Of a stretch of DNA of 64,000 nt, positions 40,875 through 49,801 are shown piece by piece. Both the position numbers and the translations under genes were made by a program. How positions within the stretch are numbered: the first letter of the stretch is position 1; every line of letters begins with the position of its first letter. Under the pieces are notes generated by a model. The model saw nothing but the letters and a program-made list of their open reading frames with translations, was not told where the DNA came from and searched no databases. This DNA comes from G963668185 sp965237445 (lineage in GTDB: Bacteria > Chloroflexota > Dehalococcoidia > Lucifugimonadales > G963668185), in the NCBI GenBank assembly GCA_965237445.1, contig OZ250142.1, forward strand, positions 1,240,001 to 1,304,000. The letters are read 5' to 3'.

Positions 40875-42269
40875 ATGGATGACCTGACGTTCCTCTCCGC
40901 GGCAACCCTCGCAAGGCTGATCAGAGATGGACAGACCTCCTCCGAAGAGGTTGTCCGCGCCCACCTCGACCGCATCGGTGAGATAAATCCCACCATCAAC
41001 GCCGTCGTGGTCGTGATGGCAGACTCCGCCCTCGCCGAAGCCCGCCGCCTCGATGACGAGCAGCGCCGCGGCAACATCGCCGGACCTCTCCACGGCGTGC
41101 CCGTCACCATCAAGGACGCCATCGAGACCGCAGGCGTCGTCACCACAGGCGGCACTCTCGGCAGAGCCGGGTACGTCCCGGACAGCGACGCCACCGTAGT
41201 AAGAAGACTCCGAAACGCCGGCGCCGTCGTCATCGGCAAGACCAACTTGCCCGAGCTCTCCCTCTGTGGCGAGGCCGACAACCTCGTATACGGCCGCACC
41301 GTGAACCCATATCACCACGAGCGCGTCACGGGCGGAAGCAGCGGAGGCGAAGGCGCCGCTATCGCCGCTGGCATGTCCCCGCTCGGAATGGGCAGCGACG
41401 TCGGTGGCAGTGTCCGCCTGCCCGCTCACTTCTGCGGCATCGCCGGCATCAAGGCCACCTCAGGTCTCGTACCCAGCACCGGCCACTACCCGTCCGCCGA
41501 CGGCATCTTCGCGCGCCTCTGGCAGATCGGCCCGATGGCGCGGTTCGTCGAGGACCTCGTCCTCTCCCTTCCGGTCATCGCTGGCCCCGACGGCATTGAC
41601 CCCAACGCCTTCCCCGTGCCGCTGCGAGACCCCGCCTCGGTCGATCCATCGAGCCTCCGTGTCGCATACCACACCGAAATCGCGGAGGCGCCCGTAACTC
41701 CCGAGACCGCGAAAGCCGTCCGCGACGCCGCCCAGGCGCTCGCCGACGCCGGTGTCACCGTCGAAGAGACCTACCCGAACTGCCTCGACCACATGTGGGA
41801 TCGCACCACCGCCTTCTACAGCGCCGATGGCGGTGACCAGATCAGGCGCAGTCTGGAGCGTGCTGGCACGACCGAAGCCCATCCGCTCACACTCGAAGTG
41901 ATCGAGTCCCAGGGCCACAATGCGGAGTCCGTCGAAGACCTCGCCGAGACCCTCGTCTGGGTTGACCAGTTCCGGAGGGACATGCTCGCCTTCCTCGGGG
42001 ACTACGACGCGATTCTGTGCCCGAACCACAGCCACCCGGCAATGGAGCACGGCGAGTCTAACGGCAACGAGTACTACCCCGGGTATCTTTACTCGATGGC
42101 CTACAACCTCACCGGCTGGCCCGGCGCCGTCGTCCGCGCTGGCACCGCCCCCGAAGGGCTGCCCATATGCGTGCAGCTCGTCGCCGGCCCCTGGCGCGAG
42201 GACATCTCCCTGGCCCTCGCCGCCCTGGTCGAAAAGTCCCTGGGCGGCTGGCAACCCCCAACCCAATAG
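40875..42269 (+). CDS. Amidase signature family enzyme
   Basis: Hydrolyses an amide to acid and ammonia. The 464-residue protein has the Ser-cisSer-Lys triad: Lys in VPVTIKDAIE, the cis Ser in GGSSGGEGAA and the nucleophile in GSDVGGSVRLPA. The position near nitrile hydratase genes (about 3.4 kb away, same strand) suggests the two-step route nitrile to amide to acid, although hicA/hicB and the repeat-protein gene lie between. GATCTCGAGAC-type regulators are absent. The start ATG 40875 has no strong ribosome-binding site. Confidence 0.92.
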   Translation: MDDLTFLSAATLARLIRDGQTSSEEVVRAHLDRIGEINPTINAVVVVMADSALAEARRLDDEQRRGNIAGPLHGVPVTIKDAIETAGVVTTGGTLGRAGYVPDSDATVVRRLRNAGAVVIGKTNLPELSLCGEADNLVYGRTVNPYHHERVTGGSSGGEGAAIAAGMSPLGMGSDVGGSVRLPAHFCGIAGIKATSGLVPSTGHYPSADGIFARLWQIGPMARFVEDLVLSLPVIAGPDGIDPNAFPVPLRDPASVDPSSLRVAYHTEIAEAPVTPETAKAVRDAAQALADAGVTVEETYPNCLDHMWDRTTAFYSADGGDQIRRSLERAGTTEAHPLTLEVIESQGHNAESVEDLAETLVWVDQFRRDMLAFLGDYDAILCPNHSHPAMEHGESNGNEYYPGYLYSMAYNLTGWPGAVVRAGTAPEGLPICVQLVAGPWREDISLALAALVEKSLGGWQPPTQ

Positions 42270-42286
42270 CCTCGGGGACGGGTCTG

Positions 42287-42323
42287 TCCCTTCCCCAGTC
42301 TGCTGGGGAAGGCTAGGATGGGG
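42287..42323. repeat. Dispersed palindromic repeat, type 1 (IS110-target hairpin)
   Basis: CCCTTCCCCAGTCTGCTGGG then GAAGGCTAGGATGGGG, the same hairpin as the IS110 target. It lies between the amidase stop and the next gene, and the next gene has lost a normal start codon. Confidence 0.8.
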
Positions 42324-42381
42324 ACAAACGGAAGCAAGCGCGGTCTGGGATGCTGCATTTGATCCTAGGAACGGTACCTCA

Positions 42382-43269
42382 CTGAACGCCAGCAACTGCA
42401 CGACCTGCGGCAGAGAGGTCATCGCCCAGGCCAAGTTCTGCAGCTACTGTGGCCAGCGGCTGGCCATCCCGTGCCCATCATGCGAGACCCTCAACGCCCC
42501 CGACGCCCTCTTCTGCCACAACTGCGGCGAGAGTCTGGTGGGGGAACGGACTCCACTAGAGCGCCCTGCCGAAACCGCCGTTCACCCTCGCTTAGCCGCG
42601 CTTGGTTGCCCCCGGTGCGGCACGGTAAACGAACCGGCGTCCACTTACTGCTACCAGTGCGGCTTCCCCCTTGAGGACCAACAGGTCGAGCTCAAGCCAA
42701 GGCACGCTGGCACTCAGGATCGCCTAGGGCCTCCTTTTAGAATCCCGCTGGTGCGCGTCCTAATCATGTCGATACTTTCGGCTGGGCTTTACTTCTTCTA
42801 CTGGTTCTATCTGACTTGGAAGCACTATCGGGATGGAACCGGCAAGGAGGCATACCCTGTCTGGCATGCACTAACGCTTCTCATTCCGATCTATGGCCTC
42901 TTTCGGATTCACGCTCACATGCGATCTTATAGAGAGCTGATGATAGGGCAGGGTATGGCATCCACCATCTCACCAGTATGGGCAATCCCAGCCACCATCA
43001 CTTCTTTTGCTCTACCCTACTTAATGTTCTATTCCCTCCTTACAGTTTTCCTTGCCCAAGAGTGGGCATCCTTGATCTTGGGTGTGTCTCCGGTGGTAAC
43101 CATTACTTGGTTGATGCTCCATGTGCAGATCAACCTTAATCGCCATTGGTCACATGTCCATGGCGGCGTCACTTCAAATGGTTTCAGCGTAGTAGAGGTG
43201 GGGCTTGCCTTCGTTGGCCTTTACTTTTGGCTCGTATACGCTACGATGACGTGGCTCTCTTGGACATAA
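42382..43269 (+). CDS. Zinc-ribbon plus four-TM membrane protein (DUF4234-like)
   Basis: About 295 residues. Two or three zinc ribbons at the N-terminus (CTTCGREVIAQAKFCSYCG, CPSCETLNAPDALFCHNCG, CPRCGTVNEPASTYCYQCG) are followed by a linker and four TM helices. They include ILSAGLYFFYWFYLTWKHY, which matches the DUF4234 pattern. There is no ATG/GTG/TTG between the repeat at 42287-42323 and the first Cys pair. CTG 42382 is the only reasonable start, with AGGAAC upstream. The repeat may have displaced the original start. Function unknown; a partner of the next gene is likely. Confidence 0.65.
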   Translation: MNASNCTTCGREVIAQAKFCSYCGQRLAIPCPSCETLNAPDALFCHNCGESLVGERTPLERPAETAVHPRLAALGCPRCGTVNEPASTYCYQCGFPLEDQQVELKPRHAGTQDRLGPPFRIPLVRVLIMSILSAGLYFFYWFYLTWKHYRDGTGKEAYPVWHALTLLIPIYGLFRIHAHMRSYRELMIGQGMASTISPVWAIPATITSFALPYLMFYSLLTVFLAQEWASLILGVSPVVTITWLMLHVQINLNRHWSHVHGGVTSNGFSVVEVGLAFVGLYFWLVYATMTWLSWT

Positions 43270-43321
43270 GAAAGTAGACTCCCAAGTCTTTACCCATAGC
43301 CGCATTTGCCACGCCTGACCG

Positions 43322-44185
43322 TTGTTTTTCGTCGGCATCCTCCTCGTCTCATTCACGCCGGGCCTCTTCTGGCTCTGGTTCTACCTACGCAAAGACTCCC
43401 ACCAGCCCGCCCCGCGCAAGCTCATCGCGCTAACCTTTGGCCTCGGCTGCCTGGCCACGATTCCAGCGGCCATCATCGAGTACGTCGTCTTGGGCGAATC
43501 GTTCTTGGAAGAGAGGGCCGGCGTTGCGGCTGTCGCCCCTGGGATGCTGCTCGTAGTGGGGCCTGTGGAGGAAATCAGCAAATTCCTCGCCGTTCGGCTC
43601 AAAGCGTACCGCTCCCTCTACTTCGACGAGCCTATCGACGGCCTGGTCTACGCGGCGGCGGCGAGCCTCGGCTTCGCCTCGTTGGAGAACCTGTTCTACG
43701 TGCTGGAGTTCGGTCCAGAGGTCATGCTTGTGAGAGCGCCAATCTCCACATTAGCTCACTTGGTGTTCGGCTGCATTTGGGGTTACGCACTCGGACTCCA
43801 CCAAGCCTCAGGCGGCAGACGGACGCTCCTCGTTATTGGTGCTCTCGCGCTCGGGGCATTCACGCACGCCGTGTTCAACATCTTGGTGTCAGCTCCTCTG
43901 CTGATTCCCCTCGCCCTGGTGTTGGTGGCGGGTGGCGCGTTATGGGTGTCTGGCCGGTTCAGTTGGGCACAGCGCATGTCCCCATTCAGATATCGACGAA
44001 ACTACCCCAACATAGAGTGCCACTCTTGTGGCCGGCAGATCAGGGTGACAAGTCAGTTCTGCCGCTTCTGTGGCTCACGTGCCGCCCCATACGAGGCGCG
44101 GCTATTCTGCGGCCAGTGCGATGCGGATAACCCTCCAGACGCGCTCTACTGCACAGGCTGCGGAGACCGGCTGCTGCAATCGTAG
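43322..44185 (+). CDS. PrsW-family intramembrane protease with C-terminal zinc ribbons
   Basis: A 287-residue membrane glutamic protease related to PrsW (family M82), which cleaves membrane regulators such as anti-sigma factors. The catalytic Glu pair is in GPVEEISKFLAVR. FASLENLFYVLEF carries the next conserved Glu, and THAVFNIL and LAHLVFGCIWG the His positions. TM helices fill residues 5-220. The C-terminus adds two zinc ribbons (CHSCGRQIRVTSQFCRFCG and CGQCDADNPPDALYCTGCG) like those of the preceding gene. TTG 43322 starts it, 52 bases after the previous stop. Confidence 0.8.
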   Translation: MFFVGILLVSFTPGLFWLWFYLRKDSHQPAPRKLIALTFGLGCLATIPAAIIEYVVLGESFLEERAGVAAVAPGMLLVVGPVEEISKFLAVRLKAYRSLYFDEPIDGLVYAAAASLGFASLENLFYVLEFGPEVMLVRAPISTLAHLVFGCIWGYALGLHQASGGRRTLLVIGALALGAFTHAVFNILVSAPLLIPLALVLVAGGALWVSGRFSWAQRMSPFRYRRNYPNIECHSCGRQIRVTSQFCRFCGSRAAPYEARLFCGQCDADNPPDALYCTGCGDRLLQS

Positions 44186-44223
44186 CGCGGCAATCTTCCC
44201 TGTGGGGGTGCCTGGCCCGAGCC

Positions 44224-45582
44224 TTAACCCTCCGCCCGAAGCCGCGCCGCCGTCTCCTCGCCCAGCCGGCGCAGCCCGTCGCTGATCTCCACCGGGTACC
44301 GCGCCGGCGACCTGAGCGCCTTGTACGCGGCCGGAAGCGCCTGCAGGTCCCGCTCGCATCGCTCCCGCACCTCAGCCAGCGAGGGCAGGGGAGTGACGCG
44401 TCGCCCGCCGCGCATGACCTCCTCGAGTAGGCCCGTCCCGTTCCGGGGCGCCCGTTCGCCGGCCGCCGCCAGCAGGTCGCGGCTAATCAACCCCTCGTCC
44501 CCCGTGAATCGGTACACCTGCTTCGGACCCGGGGCCGACACCTTGGCGCTGCTGAGCTTCATCACCGGGCGGCCGTCGTACTCGACCATCTTGTACGCGC
44601 AGTCCGTCCACGGCGCGTCGGCCGACACGCCCGCCTTCGTGCCAACTCCGAACCCGTCGATGGGCGCTCCGTCCGACAGCAGCGCCGCAATCTCGAACTC
44701 GTCCAACCCACCTGAGGCGAACACCTCTACTTTCGGGAACCCGGCCTCGTCCAGCATTGCCCTGCTCCTTCGCGCCAGGTCCGCCAGGTCGCCGCTGTCC
44801 AGCCTCACCGCCCGGAGCCGCTGCCCGCGCCGTCGCATCTCCCCCGCGACCTCAATCGCGAGCCTCACGCCCTCCACCGTGTCGTACGTGTCCACCAGCA
44901 ACGTGCAGTCGTCGGGGAACGCCTCCGCGTACTCGCGGAACGCCTCCCCCTCGCTCTCGAACGCCGTGACGAACGAGTGGGCCATCGTCCCCACCGGCCT
45001 GATGCCGTACGCCGCCGCCGCGCCCACGTTGCTCGTGCCCTCGAAGCCGGCAATGTAGGCCGACCGGGCGAACGCGTACGAGGCCTCCATTCCGTGAGTA
45101 CGCCTCGCCGCGAAATCGACCACCGGCTTCCCCCTCGCTGCCTCAACCACCCTTGAGGCCTTGGTGGCCAGGATTGTCTGCATGTTCACGATGTTGATCA
45201 GCCGCGTCTCCACCAGTTGAGCTTCCGGCAGCGGGGCCCGTACCTCCATCACTGGCTCGCCCGCGAAGAAGACCGACCCTTCCCGCATCGCCCTAACGCT
45301 CCCCGTAAACGAGACCCTTGTGAGTTGGTCCAGGAAACTCTCGTCGAACTTTCCTCCGGGTCGCAGGTGTTCGATGTCCGATTCTGTGAACCGGAAGCCT
45401 TCGAGGTACGCCAGCGCGTCTTCCAGCCCCGCAAACATAAAGTAGCCGCGGTCCGGCGGGTACTGGCGGATGAACAGACTGAACACCGCCTCCCCCGTCT
45501 TCCCGCTCCGCAGAAAGGCCCGGACCATCGTCAGTTGGTAGAGGTCCGTAAACAATGCGCTCGAGGGAGGTTCCAGGGGCAT
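44224..45582 (-). CDS. pncB: Nicotinate phosphoribosyltransferase
   Basis: Salvages nicotinate into nicotinate mononucleotide, which nadD at 7.4 kb uses. The 452-residue protein has FTDLYQLTMVRAFL, the PRPP-binding FAARRTHGMEASY and TAFESEGEAFR. It also has VRLDSGDLADLARRSR, and VFASGGLDEFEI with the phosphate-binding GFGVGTK. It starts with ATG 45582 and is divergent from the MFS gene. Confidence 0.93.
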   Translation of the reverse strand: MPLEPPSSALFTDLYQLTMVRAFLRSGKTGEAVFSLFIRQYPPDRGYFMFAGLEDALAYLEGFRFTESDIEHLRPGGKFDESFLDQLTRVSFTGSVRAMREGSVFFAGEPVMEVRAPLPEAQLVETRLINIVNMQTILATKASRVVEAARGKPVVDFAARRTHGMEASYAFARSAYIAGFEGTSNVGAAAAYGIRPVGTMAHSFVTAFESEGEAFREYAEAFPDDCTLLVDTYDTVEGVRLAIEVAGEMRRRGQRLRAVRLDSGDLADLARRSRAMLDEAGFPKVEVFASGGLDEFEIAALLSDGAPIDGFGVGTKAGVSADAPWTDCAYKMVEYDGRPVMKLSSAKVSAPGPKQVYRFTGDEGLISRDLLAAAGERAPRNGTGLLEEVMRGGRRVTPLPSLAEVRERCERDLQALPAAYKALRSPARYPVEISDGLRRLGEETAARLRAEG

Positions 45583-45711
45583 GCTCCGAGTCTATGCAGC
45601 CCGATTCCCGCCGGTCAAGCAACTTTCCCTTCGCCGCGCGACGGGAGGCAGTCACTGCCTTTCCCCGGCTTGCGAGACGCAGTGGAGCAAAGGGAGTAGA
45701 GTGACCAGCCG

Positions 45712-47025
45712 GTGTACTTGGTGAACCTAAAGCACAACCTTCTCGCTATCACAGCCGACCACCGTCGGCTCTTCAGGTACAACTCGTTTACCCTGCTCTG
45801 GAGCGGGCAGACCGTTTCCGTGTTCGGAGACGCCTTCTTCAACCTCGCCGTGATGTGGGTGGTCTGGTCGGAGACTCAGTCGACATTGCAGACGGCCATC
45901 ATCCAGGCGGTCTGGCACATTCCCGACGTTCTCTTTGGGCCGTTGGCCGGGGTTCTTGCCGACCGTTGGAATCGTAAGGCGATTATGGTGACAACCAATG
46001 TTGGCGCCGCGGTCGTGGTGGGTGCCGTAGCCTTAATTGTTGTCTCAATCGGCCACCTGCCTCCCTATGTTGCCTTCCTCGCCATCTTCAAGCTTAACGC
46101 CCTGACAGCCTTCATGAACCCCGCCCGTGCGGCAGTCATGCCATCCGTCGTCGGACATGACCTGTTAACGACTGCTCAGGGGCTCTTCTCTGCTGCTGGG
46201 GAGACGGCGTCGTTGATTGGAAGTGCGGTAGCCGGGCTGTTGGTCGCAAAAGCGGACGCGGCCTGGGCGTTGGTGATCGATGCCGGATCGTTCCTGTTAG
46301 TGTCGTTATGCATCGCGCTTGCCCGCCTTCCCGGGAGCATTGCTTCACCCACGCCACTTGGCGAGACACGTCCCAAGATTTCCCCAAGGTCGCTTGCCCG
46401 GGAACTGTACGGTGGATGGCGCGCTGCGTCAGGGATGCCTGTAGTTCGTGTCCTGATTTGGCTTGGAGTGCTCATCAATATTGCGTCGTTTATGGGGCCC
46501 TTGTGGCCTGCTCTCGTACAGGAGCGCTTGGGTGGAGGGGCCGCTTCACTCGGAGCAATCATGGCGGCCGCCGCTGCGGGCGGCATGGTTGCAGGGTTGC
46601 TCTCCGGTCCTTTGGAACGGCGCTTAGGGGCAGGCCGGGTGATGGTGTCGTGCTGGAGCTTGGCGGGGGTCTGCACCTTGGGAGTAGCAGCCTCTACTTG
46701 GCTCCCCATAACCATGGTTCTGGAATTCCTGGACACCGCGGCCTTCACCATAGCCATTGTCACTAGCGGCGCAGTCATGATCACGTCCGTCAACGAGGAG
46801 TATCGGGGCCGCGTTTTCGGCATTTCTCGCAGCATGTCGGTCGTCCTCATTCCAGCTAGCGCGCTCATTGGCGGCTTGATAGCGGAGTTCGTGGAGATTT
46901 GGATCATGTTCGCCGGTGGGGGAGCATTTATCCTTGCCCTGGCGTTGTTAGCTTGGCTGAATCCCCATCTCAGGAACGCCCGAATCTACGGCCCCAACCT
47001 CCCGCTACCGCAGGTACATCGATAG
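45712..47025 (+). CDS. MFS-type transporter, multidrug or siderophore exporter-like
   Basis: A 437-residue major facilitator protein with about 11-12 TM helices. GPLAGVLADRWNRKAIMV is the loop 2-3 motif A of exporters of the enterobactin-exporter-like MFS_3 group, and GVLINIASFMGPLWPAL lies in the second half. The start is GTG 45712. The substrate is unknown. Its stop overlaps the convergent 98-residue gene by 21 bases. Confidence 0.85.
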   Translation: MYLVNLKHNLLAITADHRRLFRYNSFTLLWSGQTVSVFGDAFFNLAVMWVVWSETQSTLQTAIIQAVWHIPDVLFGPLAGVLADRWNRKAIMVTTNVGAAVVVGAVALIVVSIGHLPPYVAFLAIFKLNALTAFMNPARAAVMPSVVGHDLLTTAQGLFSAAGETASLIGSAVAGLLVAKADAAWALVIDAGSFLLVSLCIALARLPGSIASPTPLGETRPKISPRSLARELYGGWRAASGMPVVRVLIWLGVLINIASFMGPLWPALVQERLGGGAASLGAIMAAAAAGGMVAGLLSGPLERRLGAGRVMVSCWSLAGVCTLGVAASTWLPITMVLEFLDTAAFTIAIVTSGAVMITSVNEEYRGRVFGISRSMSVVLIPASALIGGLIAEFVEIWIMFAGGGAFILALALLAWLNPHLRNARIYGPNLPLPQVHR

Positions 47026-47301
47026 GTCCGCGTGCTCGAAGTAGACCTCCAGGTTCGCCTGTCTCTCCCGTTGCAGGCTGAGCACGTAGTCCTCGTGCCC
47101 TGGCTGCCCCTCCGGGATGAGGTGCGGACACTCCTGCCTCCGTTCCTCGTGCGGACAGAGGTGCAGGTCCTTCTGATGGTCCCAGAAGCCGACCACCTTC
47201 ATCGGAAAATAGAGCGTCTCGGAGGCAGTCCTCAGGTCCGCGATGATCTCGCTCGCTCTCGCGGCGCCCTCCACCTCGAATCGGATCGTCGCCCTGTCCA
47301 C
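47005..47301 (-). CDS. Small hypothetical protein downstream of thiL
   Basis: A 98-residue protein starting at GTG 47301, three bases after the thiL stop, so probably translationally coupled. It contains two conserved-looking clusters, LHLCPHEERRQECPHLIPE with Cys and His at metal-like spacing, and a C-terminal charged stretch. No family was recognised. A small metal-binding protein is possible. Confidence 0.55.
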   Translation of the reverse strand: MDRATIRFEVEGAARASEIIADLRTASETLYFPMKVVGFWDHQKDLHLCPHEERRQECPHLIPEGQPGHEDYVLSLQRERQANLEVYFEHADLSMYLR

Positions 47302-47304
47302 GCC

Positions 47305-48342
47305 TTACGCGTCTCCCCCACGGCCAAAGTGGTCCCAGCCACCCGGCCCCACGTGCAGCCTATCGCCTTGGCCGTCTCGCACCTCGACGCCCGGATCACC
47401 CTCGCAAATCTCCCCGATCACCGTAACCGGGACTTCGATCTCTGCCGCGATCCCCTCAACCAGATCAGCGGGCGCAGTGAACAGGAGCTCATAGTCCTCA
47501 CCGCCCTCCAGCGCCATCGACAGATAGCGGTCGGGGAACGCGTCGGCGAGGTGCTCGTCGATGGGCATCCAGTCGGCCCGCACGACCGCCGATAAGCCGC
47601 TGGCCTCGCACAGCTTCGCCAGGTCCGCGACAAGCCCGTCGCTCACGTCCATCGCCGCCTCGACGCCATGCCGCACGAGCTCGACACCCTCTCTGACCCG
47701 TGGCATCGGCCGCCGATGCGCCTCCCGCATGTGCATGGCCCTTGGCTCAGAAGTGCCCGAAGAGCCATCAGTGAGCAGCGCTAGCCCCCCGGCTGAGCAG
47801 CCGAGGCACCCCGTAACCGCGACTATGTCGCCGGCACGGGCCGCGCTACGTTTGAGCAACGGCGCACCGCGCCCTTGTGCGGTGCCCGTCATGGCCACGG
47901 TGACGAACATGATCGGGGCCCGCACCACGTCGCCTCCGATAACCCTCGCGCCGAACTGCCGGCACAGGTCCTTCATGCCCTCGTACATCGCCTGCACGCC
48001 GTCCACGGGCTCCTCGCCAGTCAGCCCCAACGTGACCACCCCGTACGTAGGCCACGCGCCCATTGCTGCGATGTCGCTCAGGTTCACCGCAACGGCCTTC
48101 CAGCCCAGGTCGCGCCAACAGATCGTCTCGTGGGTGAAATGGACTCCGGCCACCATCGTGTCCGTGGTCAGAACTGTCGCCCCGGACGGCCCGTCCCACA
48201 CCGCTGCGTCGTCGCCGATGCCCAGTCGAAGCTTCGGCAGCTCGCCGGCGCCGGGAGACGCGCCCGTGGAGGTTTCCCCAGCCTCCAGCACATCGGCGAG
48301 GATGCCGATCAGGTCGAACTCCCCAATATCTCTAACTAGCAT
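47305..48342 (-). CDS. thiL: Thiamine-monophosphate kinase
   Basis: Phosphorylates thiamine monophosphate to the active diphosphate. The 345-residue protein has LRLGIGDDAAVW, TTDTMVAGVHFTH (metal/ATP Asp cluster), GWKAVAVNLSDIAAMGA and AMDVSDGLVADLAKLCE, all standard for ThiL. EGGEDYELLFTAP is the C-terminal signature. It starts at ATG 48342; the only other thiamine link here is none, and no TPP riboswitch was seen upstream. Confidence 0.92.
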   Translation of the reverse strand: MLVRDIGEFDLIGILADVLEAGETSTGASPGAGELPKLRLGIGDDAAVWDGPSGATVLTTDTMVAGVHFTHETICWRDLGWKAVAVNLSDIAAMGAWPTYGVVTLGLTGEEPVDGVQAMYEGMKDLCRQFGARVIGGDVVRAPIMFVTVAMTGTAQGRGAPLLKRSAARAGDIVAVTGCLGCSAGGLALLTDGSSGTSEPRAMHMREAHRRPMPRVREGVELVRHGVEAAMDVSDGLVADLAKLCEASGLSAVVRADWMPIDEHLADAFPDRYLSMALEGGEDYELLFTAPADLVEGIAAEIEVPVTVIGEICEGDPGVEVRDGQGDRLHVGPGGWDHFGRGGDA

Positions 48343-48400
48343 GATGGCATTATAGGGCCGGCCTCTCAGCCCCTACAATTTCGGGCCCATCGCTCCTAGA

Positions 48401-49801
48401 CTAACGTTCACTCGAGTGGCTCTCAGGCCCTGGCAGCTCGAAGATGAACTGGGTACCCTCGCCCTCGGCGCTCTCCAACCAGATACGGCCGCCATGCGCC
48501 TCGATCATCTGCCGCGCGATCGTAAGTCCAAGCCCGGCGCCTCCCGTTGTTCGGCTCCGCGAGGGGTCCACGCGATAGAAACGCTCGAACACCATCTCCG
48601 CTTCGCTTGATGGAAATCCCGGCCCGTTATCGGCCACAGTTACCCTTACTCCGCCGTCGTCGGAGCGCCCGCACGTTAACGATACGGTGCCGCCTTCGGG
48701 TGAGTGCGTGATTGCGTTGTCGATGAGGTTCCCGACCACCTGCTCGATTCGCGCCCGGTCCACCATGACCGATGCCGCGCCTTCGTCGACCTGTACTTCG
48801 AATGACACGCCTCGGATCGCCGCGCGGGGCAGGAAGGCGTCCGCCGACTGCCTCACAAGCTCTCCCACTGACATCTCCGCGAGGTCCAGCCTCAACGCTC
48901 CTGATTCGGCCATGGCGAGCACCCGCAGGTCTTCGACAAGTCGAGAAAGCTGGCGCGCCTGGCCGTAGATCGTGTCGATCGTCTCTTCGTCCGCCTCCAG
49001 CACATCGTCCTTCACGGCCTCCAGGTAACCCTGGATGTTGGAGAGCGGCGTTCGCAATTCGTGGGCCACGTCAGCCACCAGCGCCCGGCGGCGTGTTTCC
49101 GCCGTCTCAAGGCCTTCCGCCATGGCATTGAAGGTTCGGCTGAGGTCGCCGATCTCATCGAGCCCGGGCCGTTCCACGCGATGCTTCAGGTCTCCCGCGC
49201 CAAGACGGCTCGCGGCACGGCCAAGCGCACGCACCGGCGCGAGCACGCTTTGCGACAGCGCCGACACCACGATCAGGCCTATCAGCCCGCCGGCCAGGCC
49301 TGCCCAGACCAGCGAACGATTGAGGTCGTCCACAATGCGGCTTGGCCCAGGCTCCGGGGCGATCCGTTCGTGGTCACTCCTGTCCAACTCGATCCACAGC
49401 GTCGCTGCGGGCTGGCCCAAAGAAACTATGTTGATGCGCCTCATGTTGGGAGAAGGGTCCAACTCCGGGAGGGCTCGCGTGAAGTGAGAGTCGGCCAGCT
49501 TCCGCCCCTGGGGATCGTAGAGTATGAGCCGCCAGCCGTAAAAGGAGCCCGCATTTTCGAGCGCAATCTGCATCGCCCGCGAGTCAAAGCGGCTGAGATA
49601 GACCTTTGTCACAATCTCTTTGATCCGGTGGTGTCTTGCTGTATCGACGTCCTGCACTAGCCGGTCGGCCTCCCGGTCGGCAACGCGCCCTATGTACAAA
49701 CTGACCCCGGCAAGTGTAAGCGCGAGGACTAGAGCGAAGCTGACCACGAGCCTGAACTGAAGGCTCGCGACGGTCCTCCTAAGCATCGAACCGATAGCCA
49801 A
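48401..49801 (-). CDS. Membrane sensor histidine kinase
   Basis: A 466-residue two-component sensor: TM helix near residues 15-36, a periplasmic part, TM2 about 165-190, HAMP (ALGRAASRLGAGDL region), then the phospho-acceptor His in LVADVAHELRTPLSNIQGYL. The ATP-binding core has NLIDNAITHS (N box), VTVADNGPGFP (G1) and GGAGLGLTI (G2). Its ATG overlaps the response-regulator stop by 23 bases, so the two are co-translated. The signal is unknown. Confidence 0.92.
   Translation of the reverse strand: MAIGSMLRRTVASLQFRLVVSFALVLALTLAGVSLYIGRVADREADRLVQDVDTARHHRIKEIVTKVYLSRFDSRAMQIALENAGSFYGWRLILYDPQGRKLADSHFTRALPELDPSPNMRRINIVSLGQPAATLWIELDRSDHERIAPEPGPSRIVDDLNRSLVWAGLAGGLIGLIVVSALSQSVLAPVRALGRAASRLGAGDLKHRVERPGLDEIGDLSRTFNAMAEGLETAETRRRALVADVAHELRTPLSNIQGYLEAVKDDVLEADEETIDTIYGQARQLSRLVEDLRVLAMAESGALRLDLAEMSVGELVRQSADAFLPRAAIRGVSFEVQVDEGAASVMVDRARIEQVVGNLIDNAITHSPEGGTVSLTCGRSDDGGVRVTVADNGPGFPSSEAEMVFERFYRVDPSRSRTTGGAGLGLTIARQMIEAHGGRIWLESAEGEGTQFIFELPGPESHSSER

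Noticed and set aside
40444..40887. ORF of 147 codons upstream of the amidase
   Set aside because: No recognisable family, mixed composition, no ribosome-binding site, overlaps the amidase start.
41920..42269. Extension of the zinc-ribbon protein into the amidase gene
   Set aside because: This stretch is an alternative frame of the amidase with low-complexity Ser/Pro composition, so it is a shadow.
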